This document shows, one piece after another, positions 9,768-20,335 of a stretch of 64,000 bases of DNA. A model generated the notes under the pieces. The model saw nothing but the letters and a program-made list of their open reading frames with translations, was not told the origin of the DNA and ran no database searches. The position numbers and the translations under genes are program-made. The stretch's first letter is position 1. Each line of letters begins with the position of its first letter. This DNA comes from Rhynchopus sp. YZ270_cl-10 (taxonomy: Eukaryota > Euglenozoa > Diplonemea > Diplonemida > Diplonemidae), in the NCBI GenBank assembly GCA_964035575.1, contig OZ037934.1, positions 124,001-188,000 on the forward strand, written 5' to 3'.

Positions 9768-11032
9768 GAGATATGTCTACCAGCGGGCGATTCGCAAAAG
9801 AAAAATAAGAGGAATGTTTTCAGTCCCAGGCTTGCGCTTTCTACGCTGTCCTTTCTTGGAAAGGGTGACAGTGTGGTCGAGATATGTGTGGTGCCAAGGA
9901 CAAGCAAACAGGGTATTAGCTTGGTACTCAGAATTAGGTTCAAAAACCTAATTCTGAAATTTTTCGGGGGAAAAAAAAAAAAAAAAAAAGTTCTGTTGAG
10001 TGGTTCAGACCCGTTCTACTTGTCAAAAAATCTCAGGAGAAGAAGACATGGAGAGGTGAGTGCTCAAACGTCCCAAAAAAGTCAAAATCGGGTGTTGGAA
10101 AAAAAAAAAGTTGCGTACCGTGCGCCTGCGGCGCAAGCAGCTCCCACCAACGCAGTTCCATTTTATGGGAACATTTTTTAAAAATGTTGCGTACCGTGGC
10201 TTCGCCAGGTTGGGTACCATGACCGCTGCTTACTGATAAGAAGGCTGACACCCACTACGGCTTGTGGACGGCCACCGTAGAGTACAATGTACAGCATGGT
10301 GAGAGGAAAGAGCAAATGTCGCTGATTCGGAGGAACTCTGACCGGGCTTGGGGAACATGCATCTCTCCGCTGGAGGCCACGACGAAGGAGCTTTGCAGGG
10401 GTTTTCGCGCGAAGCGCGAATTTTTTTTTTTTTGGACCATCAACAGAACTTTTTCAAAACCCAAAATCCTGGCGGCGGGGCTGGTCTATAACCCCACCAA
10501 AAAAAAAAAATTCAAAAAACCTAATTCTGGAAAAAATCCAAAATCCAAGCTTATACCCTGCAAGCAAAGCAAAAAAAAAACAAAAAAAAAAAAAATCTGT
10601 TGCGACACGTGATTTTTCCAAGTTTTCAAAAAAAAAAAGGAAAACGCTACCAATAACGTGAAAAGAGCAGGCAGTGGGTTTTTTAACCCTTCCCGCAAAC
10701 AGATACCACCTCCCTCCCGCCCTTTTTTTTTAATTTTTATTTTCTTCTATGTTTGGGTCATCTATTGCTGAGCGCGTACCGGCTGTCTTGTGTCACTACA
10801 GGGTGAAAGATGTCGACGGTAACAAAACAGACCCCACTACTTTTTTTAACTACACCAGCACCACTCTTCGCACCTACTCACCGTAGGGCCGTATGCGTCC
10901 ACAGGACCAGCACATCTTCCTGCTGACGGCACCGTCACTGTGGGCGCAGTGCGTTCGAACGCATGCACGATGTCCACAGCCCGTGTAGTGTCCTCTGCCG
11001 AGCTGCGCACCAGGGCCGTCCCCCGACGGCCC
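9768..11032 (+). CDS. putative multi-exon gene, product unknown (model incomplete)
   Basis: Four coding-like blocks lie in order. (a) 9768 to about 9909, after cccctctcag, reads NEICLPAGDSQ...EICVVPRTSKQ. (b) About 10240-10400 reads KADTHYGLWTATVEYNVQ...EATTKELCR. (c) 10802-10886 reads VKDVDGNKTDPTTFFNYTST and ends YSP; it is also open from an ATG at 10749. (d) About 10887-11032 reads GPYASTGPAHLPADG...LRTRAVPRRP with TAA. The blocks are separated by A/T-rich DNA and by a dispersed repeat (10005-10150). No family is recognised. Whether these are one gene, two, or a decayed one cannot be settled by eye. Confidence 0.3.
10005..10210 (+). repeat. dispersed repeat, inverted copy at 50520-50695
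   Basis: From tgagtggttcagacccgttc through gagaggtgagtgctcaaacg to gcgtaccgtgcgcctgcggc this segment is repeated in opposite orientation about 40 kb away. The tail gcgtaccgtgcgcctgcggc recurs at 7208, 36252 and 36640, and gttgcgtaccgtggcttcgc recurs near 7015 and 7131. It is probably part of a transposon family with these GC-rich motifs near its ends. Confidence 0.7.
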
Positions 11033-11034
11033 TA
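11010..11034. other. strong hairpin
   Basis: agggccgtc-ccc-gacggccct is a 9-bp perfect stem with a 3-base loop. It overlaps the end of the coding-like block before TAA. It could act in the RNA or simply reflect codon choice; no function can be assigned. Confidence 0.5.
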
Positions 11035-11527
11035 ACGGAGACGATCATAGATCACCCACGATTTTCTTTAAGTTTTCAAAAAGCCTCTCTCTCAACACCA
11101 CACCACACAGCCTTTCAATACACACAACTCCCATACCAGATACCTAGTTTCCCACCACCCCTCCCATCTCACTGCCTTCCACAGAAAGTTGTACGGAGGT
11201 GACTCAAGGGCACTCACTCTCTGTCAGGGAACGGCGGGTGGACCACACCTACCAACTCGTATACACACAACACACAAGCCCTCCTGTGTGTTTTCCCCCT
11301 CCTCTCTCTTTCTCCCTGTTTTCTCCCCTTTTCTTTGGGCATCTGAATATGCAGGGAGTTGCCGTGCGCTATTAAAGCTTTTGTAGGAGCACTTCCTGTA
11401 CGAACACAAAAAAGGAGGCAAGGAAAGGAAGTTTTTTTTCCCCTTATTTTACAGATACACGAACACAGACGCCCTTTTGCTGCTGTGCTAAGGAGGGAGA
11501 CGCCAAGCCCATCGATACCACCAATAC

Positions 11528-12644
11528 ATGGGTTGTGGCGCGAGCAGCGAAGCGAATGGCAATGCGATAGAGCAAAAGTACAATGAAAACACGCCGAGTG
11601 AAATTGTATGCTACACAAAAAAAAAAAAAAGAAGAAAATAACCCCCTTTCCTTTTCCTACGAAGCTTGCTTTCAAGGAGAAATAGTATTACCGGGTACGG
11701 TCGCCAAATCATCCCTCAAACAGGAGGATTTGTGCAATCAACGAAACAACTTTACCTACCCGATCCTACTATTATGTTTACCTCGGGGACTTTCCTCGCT
11801 TCTTAGGTGCTGTGGTAGCTCCACGAGGAAAGCCAGATGGATATTTGTGATGCCGTTTCTCTCCTTTTGGGAATAGCTTGCCATTACGGAGACACCTAAC
11901 CATTTCCCCCCCACCAAACTGCCACAACTTTGAAAATCAAAACACCCCCCCCCCCCCCCCAAAACAAAAGCATTAAATACAACAAAAACTTCATAACAAA
12001 CCCATTCAAACAACACCCCCTGTTTGGATACGGAGTACACTGTGGAGTACACTGTGGAGTACACTTTTGTTTATACAATGAAACATATTTATTTTACTTC
12101 CTCTAAACACACCCCTAAACAGTCTCATGGTGCACTTTCCGCAGCTAGACCTGCGAGTGGATCAGACCCTGGTAGCCACAATCTGAGTATGCGGGCGATC
12201 CGCGCAAACACTACGACCTTTGAGAAGTCGAACAGCCAGAGCAAAGGCATCACGATCACATCACCGTCGTCGACAAGCAACCCGCAGCTGATCTCGAACG
12301 AGGAGTCGCAGGAAGACTTCCTCTCTGCCGAGCTTGACGAGGTCGACATCGAGGAGACCTACCGACGCCTTCTCAAAGAAGCCCTCGAACGGCTCAAAAC
12401 AGACAAAGTCAACGAAATGAAGGTCAACTCTGTGCTCCTCTCCTCCCTCGGCCAAAGCCTCGAGCTCACACGAGGTGAGCTCAACCGCATCCGACAGTGG
12501 ACTGACTTCACCCTCCCCTTCGAGCCCATCCCCATCCTCGACGGAAGCGAAGCAGCTGCACCAGGAAAATGCCCCCGAGACTACAACCTACAACAAAACC
12601 AAGAGCTTCTCGATGTTCAGTACATGCATGCCCAAGATATGTAA
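11528..12644 (+). CDS. N-myristoylated-type protein, coiled-coil (2 exons)
   Basis: Exon 1 (11528-11605, 26 codons) begins MGCGASSEANG, a myristoylation signal (Gly2, Ser6) with a palmitoylatable Cys3. The intron is 11606-12122 (GTATGC...CTAAACAG). Exon 2 (12123-12644) keeps phase 0 and gives 199 aa in total. The middle is Ser/Thr/Asn-rich. Residues about 90-150 (AELDEVDIEETYRRLLKEAL onwards) are a strongly helical acidic/basic stretch, likely coiled coil. The tail is polar and Gln-rich. Kinetoplastids have small dual-acylated flagellar-membrane proteins starting MGCGAS; the same role here is inference. An in-frame ATG upstream of exon 2 gives repetitive low-value residues and is not chosen. 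Confidence 0.7.
11671..11750 (+). repeat. dispersed repeat G (second copy 15309-15390)
   Basis: ggagaaatagt...tacggtcgccaaatcatccc...caggaggatttgtgcaatcaacgaaac recurs at 15309-15390 as ggaggaaatagt...tacggtcgccaaatcacccc...cagggtaattgagcaatcaacgaaaa. This copy lies in the intron of the MGCGASS gene. No element ends are visible. Confidence 0.6.
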
Positions 12645-13480
12645 AGAGGGAGGGATTGGGGGATGGGGAGGAGGGGGAGGAAGGAAATGGTGTGGGAAAA
12701 ACTTTTTTTTTTAAAAAGTGGCAGCAATGTCCAAGTGCGAGAAATAAAAATCAAAAATAAAGGTCAAAAAAAAAAGTGGAGTTCATCCTCGAGTGTCTAC
12801 ACTAATACAACCAAGTTTTCAAAAAAAGAAAAAAACGGCTGCGTGGAGTTCACACAGGTGGTGTCTTCACGTTTGTCAACTTCAAAGTTGTTAAATAAAA
12901 GAGAGAAAAACGAGTATCCTAGCCCTTCTACAGGTGACATTTGAGTACAAATAGCCCATCTCTTTTTTGGTGAAGCCATTTGTCGATACAACACAACTAT
13001 TAATGCATTTCTTCTCTTTTTTTTTAGATGCGTGGCAGGGGCTAAAATAGGTTTTGGGGATTTTTTGTTGAATCCTGGTCGAGCCCAGCTCAAGTTGGGG
13101 ACTCCGGTGGAATGTGGAATGAAGCTGAATGAAGCTGAAGGTGCAAACGCCTATTAGCAGCAACCTCAGTACATTTACGAAAAGAACCGGCGGTCATGGC
13201 ACCCAAAGGTTCCTGGCGAAAGCCATGGGAAGGGTGGGTGCGATACTTGGTTTACTTTTGCGGTGTTTGACCACCCTCGTCGCATTGTGGCTGTGACGAG
13301 GGTCACTTTGTTCATGAGGCCATTTCTGGTCACTCTCAGAGGCTTGTGTGAGATACCAAAAACCGATTCCAGAAATTATCTCCTTTTTTTTTTTTTTTTT
13401 GGCTTGACCAGGATTTTATTAAATTTTGGTGAAAACCTGGTCAGGCTGACCAGAATTTACCCCTCTATATCTCCCTGATG
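12645..13480. other. no gene seen; A/T-run-rich spacer with repeats
   Basis: Homopolymer runs dominate. 12774-12830 is a repeat (gttcatcctcgagtgtctac...ccaagttttcaaaaa) with copies at 62611-62665 (+) and 32695-32745 (-). 13185-13330 resembles part of hAT-like element H1 (gcggtcatggcacccaaagg, gtgacgagggtcactttgttc-like). No supported coding sequence. Confidence 0.6.
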
Positions 13481-13510
13481 TGTGCACGAGAGGCACATTC
13501 GTCTTTCAAG
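13481..13510 (+). repeat. ACGAGAG-loop hairpin, type A
   Basis: TGTGC-[ACGAGAG]-GCACA (stem 13481-13485 / 13493-13497) followed by ttcgtctttcaag and a long pyrimidine tract ending ccccatctcag at about 13620. Member of the dispersed hairpin family described in the findings. Confidence 0.75.
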
Positions 13511-13760
13511 TTTTCTTTCTTTCTTTTTTGACTGCCTTTTTTTACGCAAAAAGCTTAGGTACTTTTCCCCCTATTTCCCCCCCCTTTCCCCTTTCCCCTT
13601 ACACCCTGCCCCCATCTCAGGACCGGGTGTTACAAATGAAATGACCGAACTACAAATAAAAGGTGGTTATGGCATACCGTTAATATTTTCTAGAGGTAAA
13701 TGAGGAAAGACCCGATGCCTGAAAAAAGAGGTGCGGGTTTTGGTTTTATTGCGTTTTATT

Positions 13761-13945
13761 TTTATGTCACCTCATGAAGGAAATAGAAACAAAAGCATTT
13801 TGAACACACTTTTTTGCGGTTCTGGGGACGAACCGCGCTGCAGAGCCACTCCTCACCACACAGGTCGAGGTGTTGTGCGTTTCACCACAACCTCTCCCAT
13901 AGGGTTTTATCGTGTGATGAGTGTTAAATTTCTATTTCACATTTA
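13761..13945 (+). repeat. dispersed repeat R2, copy 1
   Basis: Contains the perfect hairpin GCGGTTC-tggg-GACGAACCGC followed by gctgcagagccac, ggtcgaggtgttgtgcgttt and caccacaacctctcccat. Other copies are at about 17999-18155, 18979-19150 and 51290-51440. The order of blocks is the same in all four. Non-coding. Confidence 0.8.
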
Positions 13946-14367
13946 GTTCACCCTATTGTGCTCTGCTCTTCAGTAGAATAGAAAAGTATGTGGGAAATAC
14001 CATTTCACGTTCTCTCTAATTGTGGTGTGTGTGTGTGTGCAATGTGCACAAAAGAGAGGGCCCCACATCTGTTAAAGTTCCCCCCCTTTTTCCTATTCCG
14101 TTCCGTTGCTTCCGGGTTTTTGTTGTTGTTGTGCTATCGTCGTCGTCCCTCCCACTGGGCACCATATATCTTTTTCAAGGAGACTACAGTGGGTCGTATG
14201 ATTATGGATAAATCCATTATCTACCCGCAATTAGGCACATCCGTAATAAAACGCGTTCGTAATATTGCGATCCACTGTAAGCGAGACTTAGGGTCAGGGT
14301 TGGAGGTGCGTCTACTGACCCGGTTTCAAAACCGGGTCAAAAATCTGTATCTCCATCTCTGCTTAGG
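13946..14367. other. no gene seen
   Basis: Spacer after repeat R2. A GT-rich tract (14026-14038), a short tctcatcttt-like relic and a caaggagactacag segment at 14176 resembling the start of type B hairpins (compare 33405). Short open frames here are not convincing. Confidence 0.5.
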
Positions 14368-14375
14368 GTCATCTG

Positions 14376-15124
14376 CAGGGCACTAGCTAGGTGCTTTTTT
14401 GCGGTTTCAAAACCGCAAAAACCCGGTTTTGCGGTTTGGCGAAAAAAAAAAAAAAAAACGGAAAATCTCGGGGCAGAAAAAAAAAAAAAAAATGTGGGGG
14501 GTTTTGGGCACTGTTGGGGCCCCCTCGCCCGACCCCCAGATGACTGGCATGATAGCACCTTAATTTTTTTTCTGCTCGCTGCGCTCACGGAAGTACACCC
14601 CAAAAAAATTTCCGCTCGCTTCGCTCGCGGAGTTAACCCATATTTTTTTTTGCCTGCGGCGCCATTTATTATTTTACAATGTCTTCGGGAATCCCCTTGC
14701 AATTTGGACAGTTGCATTTTGCAACCGAAACTGCAATCGATTCAGGTAGAGGGGTGGTCCACGATCGGGGAGATTAAGTCAGAGCATAGTGAGCCGGCGG
14801 GCCACCGCGGACATGGAGGAGTGTGTGATAGAATGGTCGACAGGAGACTGGGGGGAGTGTGTGCGAACGTCGGAAGCTGTGCAGACCATGCGACAACATA
14901 TGCTCACGCACAGAAGCATTCTGATACATGCAATGAAGTTGGCAGGAGATTCCACCAGGGGTCAGTCGGGTTTAGCCCCGTAAAAAATGCCCTGTAAATA
15001 ACCCCTTCCCAAAATCGTCCCTCATTCGTGTGTTTTTCCTTCTAGTTTGTCGCCGCGCGAAAATTTTTTTTGAAACCGCAAAACCGCAAAAAAACGGGAA
15101 AAAAAAAGTCTAGCTAGTGCCCTG
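14376..15124. mobile_element. hAT-like non-autonomous element H3
   Basis: Terminal inverted repeats CAGGGCACTAGCTAG / CTAGCTAGTGCCCTG are flanked by the exact 8-bp direct repeat GTCATCTG (14368-14375, 15125-15132). Subterminal gcggtttcaaaaccgcaaaa palindromes occur on both sides. Internal hairpins cgctcgctgcgctcac and ccgctcgcttcgctcgcgga have relatives in H4. It carries a coding-like segment instead of a transposase. Confidence 0.85.
14813..14983 (+). CDS. small ORF inside H3, thrombospondin-type-like motif
   Basis: The frame from ATG 14813 to TAA encodes 56 residues and is open further upstream to about 14740. It contains IEWSTGDWGECVRTSEAVQT. The spacing WSxGxWGxC followed by VQT resembles the start of a thrombospondin type-1 repeat (WxxWxxCxxxCGxGxQxR), but the second Cys and the Gly pair are missing. 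GC content and codon texture differ from the A/T-rich arms, so it looks like host sequence captured between the transposon ends. Whether it is expressed is unknown. Confidence 0.4.
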   Translation: MEECVIEWSTGDWGECVRTSEAVQTMRQHMLTHRSILIHAMKLAGDSTRGQSGLAP

Positions 15125-15132
15125 GTCATCTG

Positions 15133-15766
15133 TGCCAAAAAAAAAAAAAAAAACAAAAAAAACAAAAACAAAAATCTGTAGCGAAGACACCGGAACGTGC
15201 TCCACGAAGTTTTTTTTTTTCTTCCCCTCTCAAGGTGACTTAGCATTAGAGCTGGAGGAAGAATTCGGGGGGGTTCTTTATTTTTATGCCTACAAAGCGT
15301 AGCTTAAAGGAGGAAATAGTTCCTCAGATACGGTCGCCAAATCACCCCCCCTCCAACAGGGTAATTGAGCAATCAACGAAAAAACCTTGTTTCCTTTTAC
15401 TTACCTATCAGAGTTACTATTTTTATATATGCAGGTACACGAGAGGCACATTCATGTTACAAGTTTCTTCTTTTTTCCCCCTTCTTCTTTTTTTTTGCTC
15501 GTCTTGTTGGAGTATGTGTCCATCAACCCTGCTGTTTTTATTTACTTGGAAACGTCTGGCTTCTGCTTGCATGTGGGTGATAGATTTTGTTGAGGTACGC
15601 AAAGTGGGTTAGAACTGAAGGCCCATTCCTTAGGAATTGCCCATTTAATTTCTAAAGTGCGGAATATGGTCCCAAAAAGGGTGTGTTTGAAACAAGCGTA
15701 GCAAATCCCTTTCAAGCCAACTTTTTTCCCCCAACGAGAAACATGTCCATAGGTGAAATGTAAATA
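15133..15766. other. no gene seen; hairpin relics
   Basis: 15232-15260 (caaggtgacttagcattagag) is a type B start. 15309-15390 is repeat G. 15435-15450 is a type A hairpin loop (gtac-ACGAGAG-gcaca) followed by ttcatgttacaagtttc and pyrimidines. No convincing gene. Confidence 0.5.
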
Positions 15767-16539
15767 CCGTAGACGGAAAAATGTTGCAACGGAATAATGT
15801 TGTAACGCTGGAAAAAATGGCCCAGCGTTACAACATTATTCCGTTACAACATTTTTTTGGGGTTTATTTTTGTCTTAGGGATTTTTGCTGGTGCGGGGGT
15901 GGTTTTTGAAAAGAAAAATCTTGTGCCTCTGACGGTGGTGAAAAAAGGGCGGGGGGCGGGGGGATGATGTTTTTTTTTTTTTTTTTTTGGTGTTGTTCAA
16001 CTTAGCCGTAGGCTCGACTTTTTTTGTTCCACATCAAACTGGACAGGGCAAGGGGGGTACGTTTACTATGCACATGAAAAGCACTTGGTCCGAGCGAAGC
16101 AGGGGCCAGACGTCTTACAATCTGTACAGTGCCGGTTAGTTAGAACGAGGCACAAAAGTGAACAAAACTAGAGATGGATTGTAAGGAACGCCAGGTTGGG
16201 GGCATCTCCTCCTTCCGAAACAGGCTCGTGGGGATTGCGGCGCTTGCAGAATTGGGCTAATCCCATTTGTTTCATTTTTTATTTGGGTGAGGGGTGGGGG
16301 AGGACGTCGAAAAACCTGAAACACTAATTATCGGCTTGAAATTGGGGTGTGGTGTGTGAGGTTGGGGATTATGCCGACTGTTCCAAAAAAAATCCCTAAG
16401 ACAAAGTTCACCCCAGTCATAAAAATGTTGTAACGGAATAAAGTTACAACTTCCCGCGATCCGCAGCGTTACAACATTATTCCGTTACAACATTTTTACG
16501 TTCCAACATTTTTACGTTGCAACATTTTTCCGAATACGG
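15767..16539. mobile_element. TA-target MITE with ACATTATTCCGTTACAACAT repeats
   Basis: The left end CCGTAGACGGAAAAATGTTG and the right end (complement CCGTATTCGGAAAAATGTTG) are flanked by TA on both sides (15765-15766, 16540-16541). Subterminal palindromic repeats of cgttacaacattattccgtt occur several times. The central 500 bp is non-coding. Probably a Tc1/mariner-type non-autonomous element. Confidence 0.7.
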
Positions 16540-16541
16540 TA

Positions 16542-17700
16542 GTAGGCCAAAGCTTTAATTATCGACCTTGCGATCTAACGCTTATGTTGTCTTCGCGATC
16601 GCAACCATGTTTTTTTCCCCTTTGTCCCCTTTATTCGATGAAAAAAAGCAGAAAAATAAAATGTCTTCTGCTTCAGATCGGAACCGTCCCAGTAGTCCAA
16701 TTACCAGGCCAATGCTGAGTGAATGAACTCATGGAATAGTTATCCCAAAGTATTTTTCAAAAAAAGAGAACGAGAGAAAGAGAGAAACGAAAAGTCTGGA
16801 GGAGAAACCCCTACCCCCCCCTATCAGCTTCCCTTCCTTGGTCCTTCACAAGTCCTGCCCCTTTCACCCCCGCCTCCCTTTTTTTTTTCCAAAAAAAGAA
16901 GAAAAAAGGACAAGAAGACCCCGCCACACAGTCTCTATCTCATTTTTCTTTGTGATTTCATCTTATGTGGGTGCCTGCATCAACAATCATTTTCCCTACT
17001 CCCCTTCTCAACCAAAAAAAAGAAAAAAGAAAAGAAAAAAAAGAAGAAGAAGAAAACTGTGGCGTTCGCACGATTTAAAAAAAAAAAAAAAAAACAAGTG
17101 AGGGTGTGGCGTACGTGTTATCAAATTTTTTAAACAAAAAAACAAAAAAAAAAAAAAACAAAACAAAAAAAACAGTAATGCCATTGACCAATTCGTCGAT
17201 CCTCCAGAAAGCCTTATTTACCCAAAAAAACAAAAAAAAACCCCCTTTGTTTCTCTTTCATGTGACCAAGTACGACAGGCTTAGTTTAAGGCTCATCTTA
17301 CAAACTCCCCCTTTTCTCTCCCCCCCCCCTCCATCCCCTACCTTAACGGCAAAAGCCCAATTTTTTTTCACAAAAAAAAATCGCGCAGTGTTGTTCGGTT
17401 GCAGAGGAAGGAATATGGGGCGTTAGGTGCGCTGTGTACGGGAGAGACACGATCATCTTAAAAAGTCTTTTTTGAGGTATCATTTGAGTCACCCAGGGTA
17501 AGTAGGCCCGGGTGCGATAAGTTTTGGCAGGCTTTATCCCTGCGTCAGAGTGTGGTCAAGGCTATAAGATGGAGAGTACAGGACCGTCTTAGGCTCGTCT
17601 TAATAAGATTTTATTTTTTTTCAGTTATCTCACTCTAGGCTTTTTGTATTGCAAGCCGGTTCTTCTTCTTCTTTGAAGGATGGTCAGTGCTATTTTATGT
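16542..17700. other. no gene seen
   Basis: Long A and T runs and pyrimidine-rich tracts. Open frames at 16723-17133 and 17106-17426 are built from lysine, proline and phenylalanine runs and are judged composition artefacts. 17460-17600 contains gtcatcatt/catcttataag-like relics (aggatcgtcttaataag). Confidence 0.5.
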
Positions 17701-17750
17701 TGTGCTTTCATCTGAGGAGGGCAGTCGGAAGTTGCGCATGCATAACTGGT

Positions 17751-17790
17751 GACGGCACGAGAGGCTTCGGATCATCTTATAAGATTTTCT
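17751..17790 (+). repeat. ACGAGAG-loop hairpin, type B (weak stem)
   Basis: ggtgacggc-[ACGAGAG]-gcttcggatcatcttataag, the downstream box well conserved. Just upstream (17703-17745) is a diverged copy of repeat D (gtgctttcatctgagg...). Confidence 0.5.
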
Positions 17791-18008
17791 TTTGTTTTTT
17801 TATGTTTATGTTCAAATTACAACAACATTCGTTCGGCGTGTCCTTTGTGATGTTAGAGGGACAACGTGCGCGTTTAGCTGGAACAGGGGATGGAGTGAAA
17901 AAAAATTTTTAGCAGCAACTCAAGAAGGCAGCATAATATACCAAGGGGAACAGTATCCAGACAACCTTACCCTTCTTGTCGGAGCCGGGGGAGGGGAAAG
18001 GAGGTTGC

Positions 18009-18155
18009 CTCATGGAATGAAGGAGGAAAATAGAAGCAAAAGCATTTTTGGACACACTTTTTGCGGTTCTGGGGACGAACCGCGCTGCAGAGCCACGCCT
18101 CACCAAACAGGTCGAGGTGTGTGCGTTTTACCACAACCTCTCCCATGGGTTTTAT
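18009..18155 (+). repeat. dispersed repeat R2, copy 2
   Basis: Same blocks as copy 1: catgaatgaaggaggaaatag, hairpin GCGGTTC/GAACCGC at 18062-18082, ggtcgaggtgtgtgcgtttt, accacaacctctcccatggg. Confidence 0.8.
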
Positions 18156-18440
18156 CCTTTTGTTTTTTATACAAAGCAAAAAAAAAATGTTTTCTTTTTT
18201 TTTTTTGAACCAAGCATCGGTACGTTGTGATAGTATTGTTGAGTATTCCCCCTCCCTACGACTATCGTAGGTTCGTCTTACAGAAAAAAAAAAATCCATT
18301 TTTATTTTTTTATTTATTTTTTTCAGAAATGCTTTCTGTTCTCCTGAATTGAAAAGTATATGAATCTAATACGGGGTATTTACTATAATACCCACGTTAC
18401 CAACACCCATTTGTCGATAATGCCCTCTGGTTTCTTTTGG

Positions 18441-18750
18441 TGACTAAGCACAGAAGCGCTTAGGATCATCTTATAAACTTCCCCACCCCCCCTTTTATTC
18501 TTTCTTGTACGAGAAGCTTCGTTTTCCAAGTTTTCTTTCCCCCCCCCTTTTTTCTTTTCAGATGGAAACCACGAAATGGGTGTAGAACTGCATGGGGTTC
18601 ACCTATGGGGCACCGCTCATTGTACCAAACCTGTTCATGAGGAGTACAGACGTGGTTCCCCAAAGGCTGTGTTCATCTTATGGACTCCCCCTTTTTTTTT
18701 GATGCACTGTCACCAGAGGGCTTTGTATTTCAAGTTACATTTCTATTTGA
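18441..18750 (+). repeat. composite module B-E-F-C, copy 1
   Basis: In order: a type B hairpin (CTAAGC 18444-18449, loop ACAGAAGC, GCTTAG 18458-18463, then gatcatcttataaac); block E (acgagaagcttcgttttcca, 18511); a pyrimidine tract ending ttttcttttcag; block F (atggaaaccacgaaatgggt, 18562 onwards, aactgcatggggttcac, cattgtaccaaacc); and a type C hairpin (18704-18745, ggctttgtatttcaagt). The same order occurs at 40197-40560. Block F is open as a peptide beginning MGVELHGVH; a relative in frame is present at 25611. Confidence 0.65.
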
Positions 18751-18978
18751 CTCACCCGCCTCCCTCCTTAGTGCGTTCTTCCCCTATTATTTTTTTATTC
18801 AACTTTTTTCGACACTCTGTCCCATGCTCGTACGTTCCACTTTTGGTTTTTTTTTTGGAATGTCCGGAAGGAAAAAAAACGCCTTTCTTTAAAAAATCCA
18901 TCTTGACTTTAAACTGTCAACTCTCAGGGGTTTCCTGAAAAAAAGAAGAAAAAAAAAAATGTGTGTTTTTATATTTTG

Positions 18979-19150
18979 TCACCTCATGAAATGAAGGAGG
19001 AAATAGAAACAAAAGCATTTTTGAGCACACTTTTTTGCGGTTCTGGGGATGAACCGCGCTGCAGAGCCACGCCTCACCAATCAGGTCGAGGTGTTGTGCG
19101 TTTCACCACAACCTCTCCCATGGGTTTTATCGTGTGATGAGTGTTAAGTT
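18979..19150 (+). repeat. dispersed repeat R2, copy 3
   Basis: cacctcatgaaatgaaggagg, hairpin GCGGTTC...GAACCGC at 19035-19055, ggtcgaggtgttgtgcgttt, ending gtgatgagtgttaagtttct. Nearly identical to copy 1. Confidence 0.8.
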
Positions 19151-20288
19151 TCTATTTTTTGTTTTTATTTTGGTTGCTGGAGTAGCGAACAATCTGACCG
19201 GGGAGGGGACTATTATTGAGTTTAGAAACTTAAAATCAACTTTAAAAAAAAGCAAAAAATCTGGCAAGTTAATAAGAAGGTCAAACAAGAGGAGTAACCA
19301 ACCCCCCCTTTCACTCCCGAAAGGGGGGGGGTTGATACTCCCCCTTTTCGCCAAGAAGCGCACCTACCTCTCAACTTACAAAGTACTACAATGGAATACA
19401 ATACAAAACAAACAGAGTAGCAAAAACAAAAAAAAAAAACAAAAACAAAAACAGAACAAAGTTGAAACAAACTTTTTCAACCCCCTTTCACTCCTGAAAG
19501 GGGGGGTTGATACTCCCCCTTTTCGGAACTCCGGAATTAAGTTGCCCTTTCCCCGAAGGATTCCACCGTGCAACTGCGACCAGTCAACCCTTTTTTTTTT
19601 TTTGGAGGGGGGATTTTTTTTTTTTTTTTTTTGCAGATGTTCTGATGACTACAACCGTCTCGCATTTGTGTTAAAAAAAAGGGGAGTGCGTTTTGCTACA
19701 CGATTTCAACAAAAAAAAAATCTTTAAAAAAAAAGGGGTCGGGGAAAAAGGGGGAAAAAAACAAAAAAAAAAAAAACAAAAAAAGAAAGAAACAAAAAAA
19801 AAAAAAAAGCAAACACAAAAACAGAACGAAAAAAAGAAAATAAAAATGTCAGCGTCTGTTCTGGATATCACTCCTGCCCCATACCACTTATCCCCTACCC
19901 TATGCCCATTGTGTGTGAGCCCCCCTCCTCCTCTCATCCCCACTATTTCCGGATTTTCTTTTTTCTTTTTTTGATATATTTTTGTTCTTCGATTTAGCAG
20001 CAAAAGGAGATTATCGAAGTGGTCACAAAAAAAAAAGGAAAAAAAAAAAAAAAAAAGAAAAAGAAAACAAAAGATGTGATCGTGCTCGTATATACTGCAA
20101 AATTATCCTGGTTTTGTTCACGTGTCTTTCCCTCATTTTTTTTTTATCTCTTTTTCTCTCTTCTGTTCCCTTCTTCCTCCGTCTTACTCCCGCTCCCGTC
20201 AAACTGCGTGGCTTGTTCAAAAACGTCAGTAAGGGATGTCCAGATTACAGATTGGAGAGGATTTTTTTTCTCTCTTTTTTTTTTGTTT
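19151..20288. other. no gene seen; direct repeat pair
   Basis: ccctttcactcccgaaaggg...ttgatactccccctttt occurs at 19303-19347 and again at 19476-19525 (about 175 bp apart). Otherwise A, T, AAAC and AAAG runs. Lysine- and phenylalanine-rich open frames are artefacts. Confidence 0.5.
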
Positions 20289-20335
20289 GTGCTTTCATCC
20301 GGGGCTGGCATCGTACAGTGGGTCAGTCCGAGATA
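20289..20335 (+). repeat. dispersed repeat D, copy 1
   Basis: gtgctttcatccggggctgg-catcgtacagtgggtcagtc is repeated almost exactly at 55911-55955, and in diverged form at 17703. Reads CFHPGLASY in one frame at both good copies. Confidence 0.7.

Noticed and set aside
16723-17426. Lys- and Phe-rich open frames in A/T-run DNA (also 19.1-20.7 kb and 22.4-22.9 kb)
   Set aside because: Composition follows homopolymer runs, with no domain, splice or start context.
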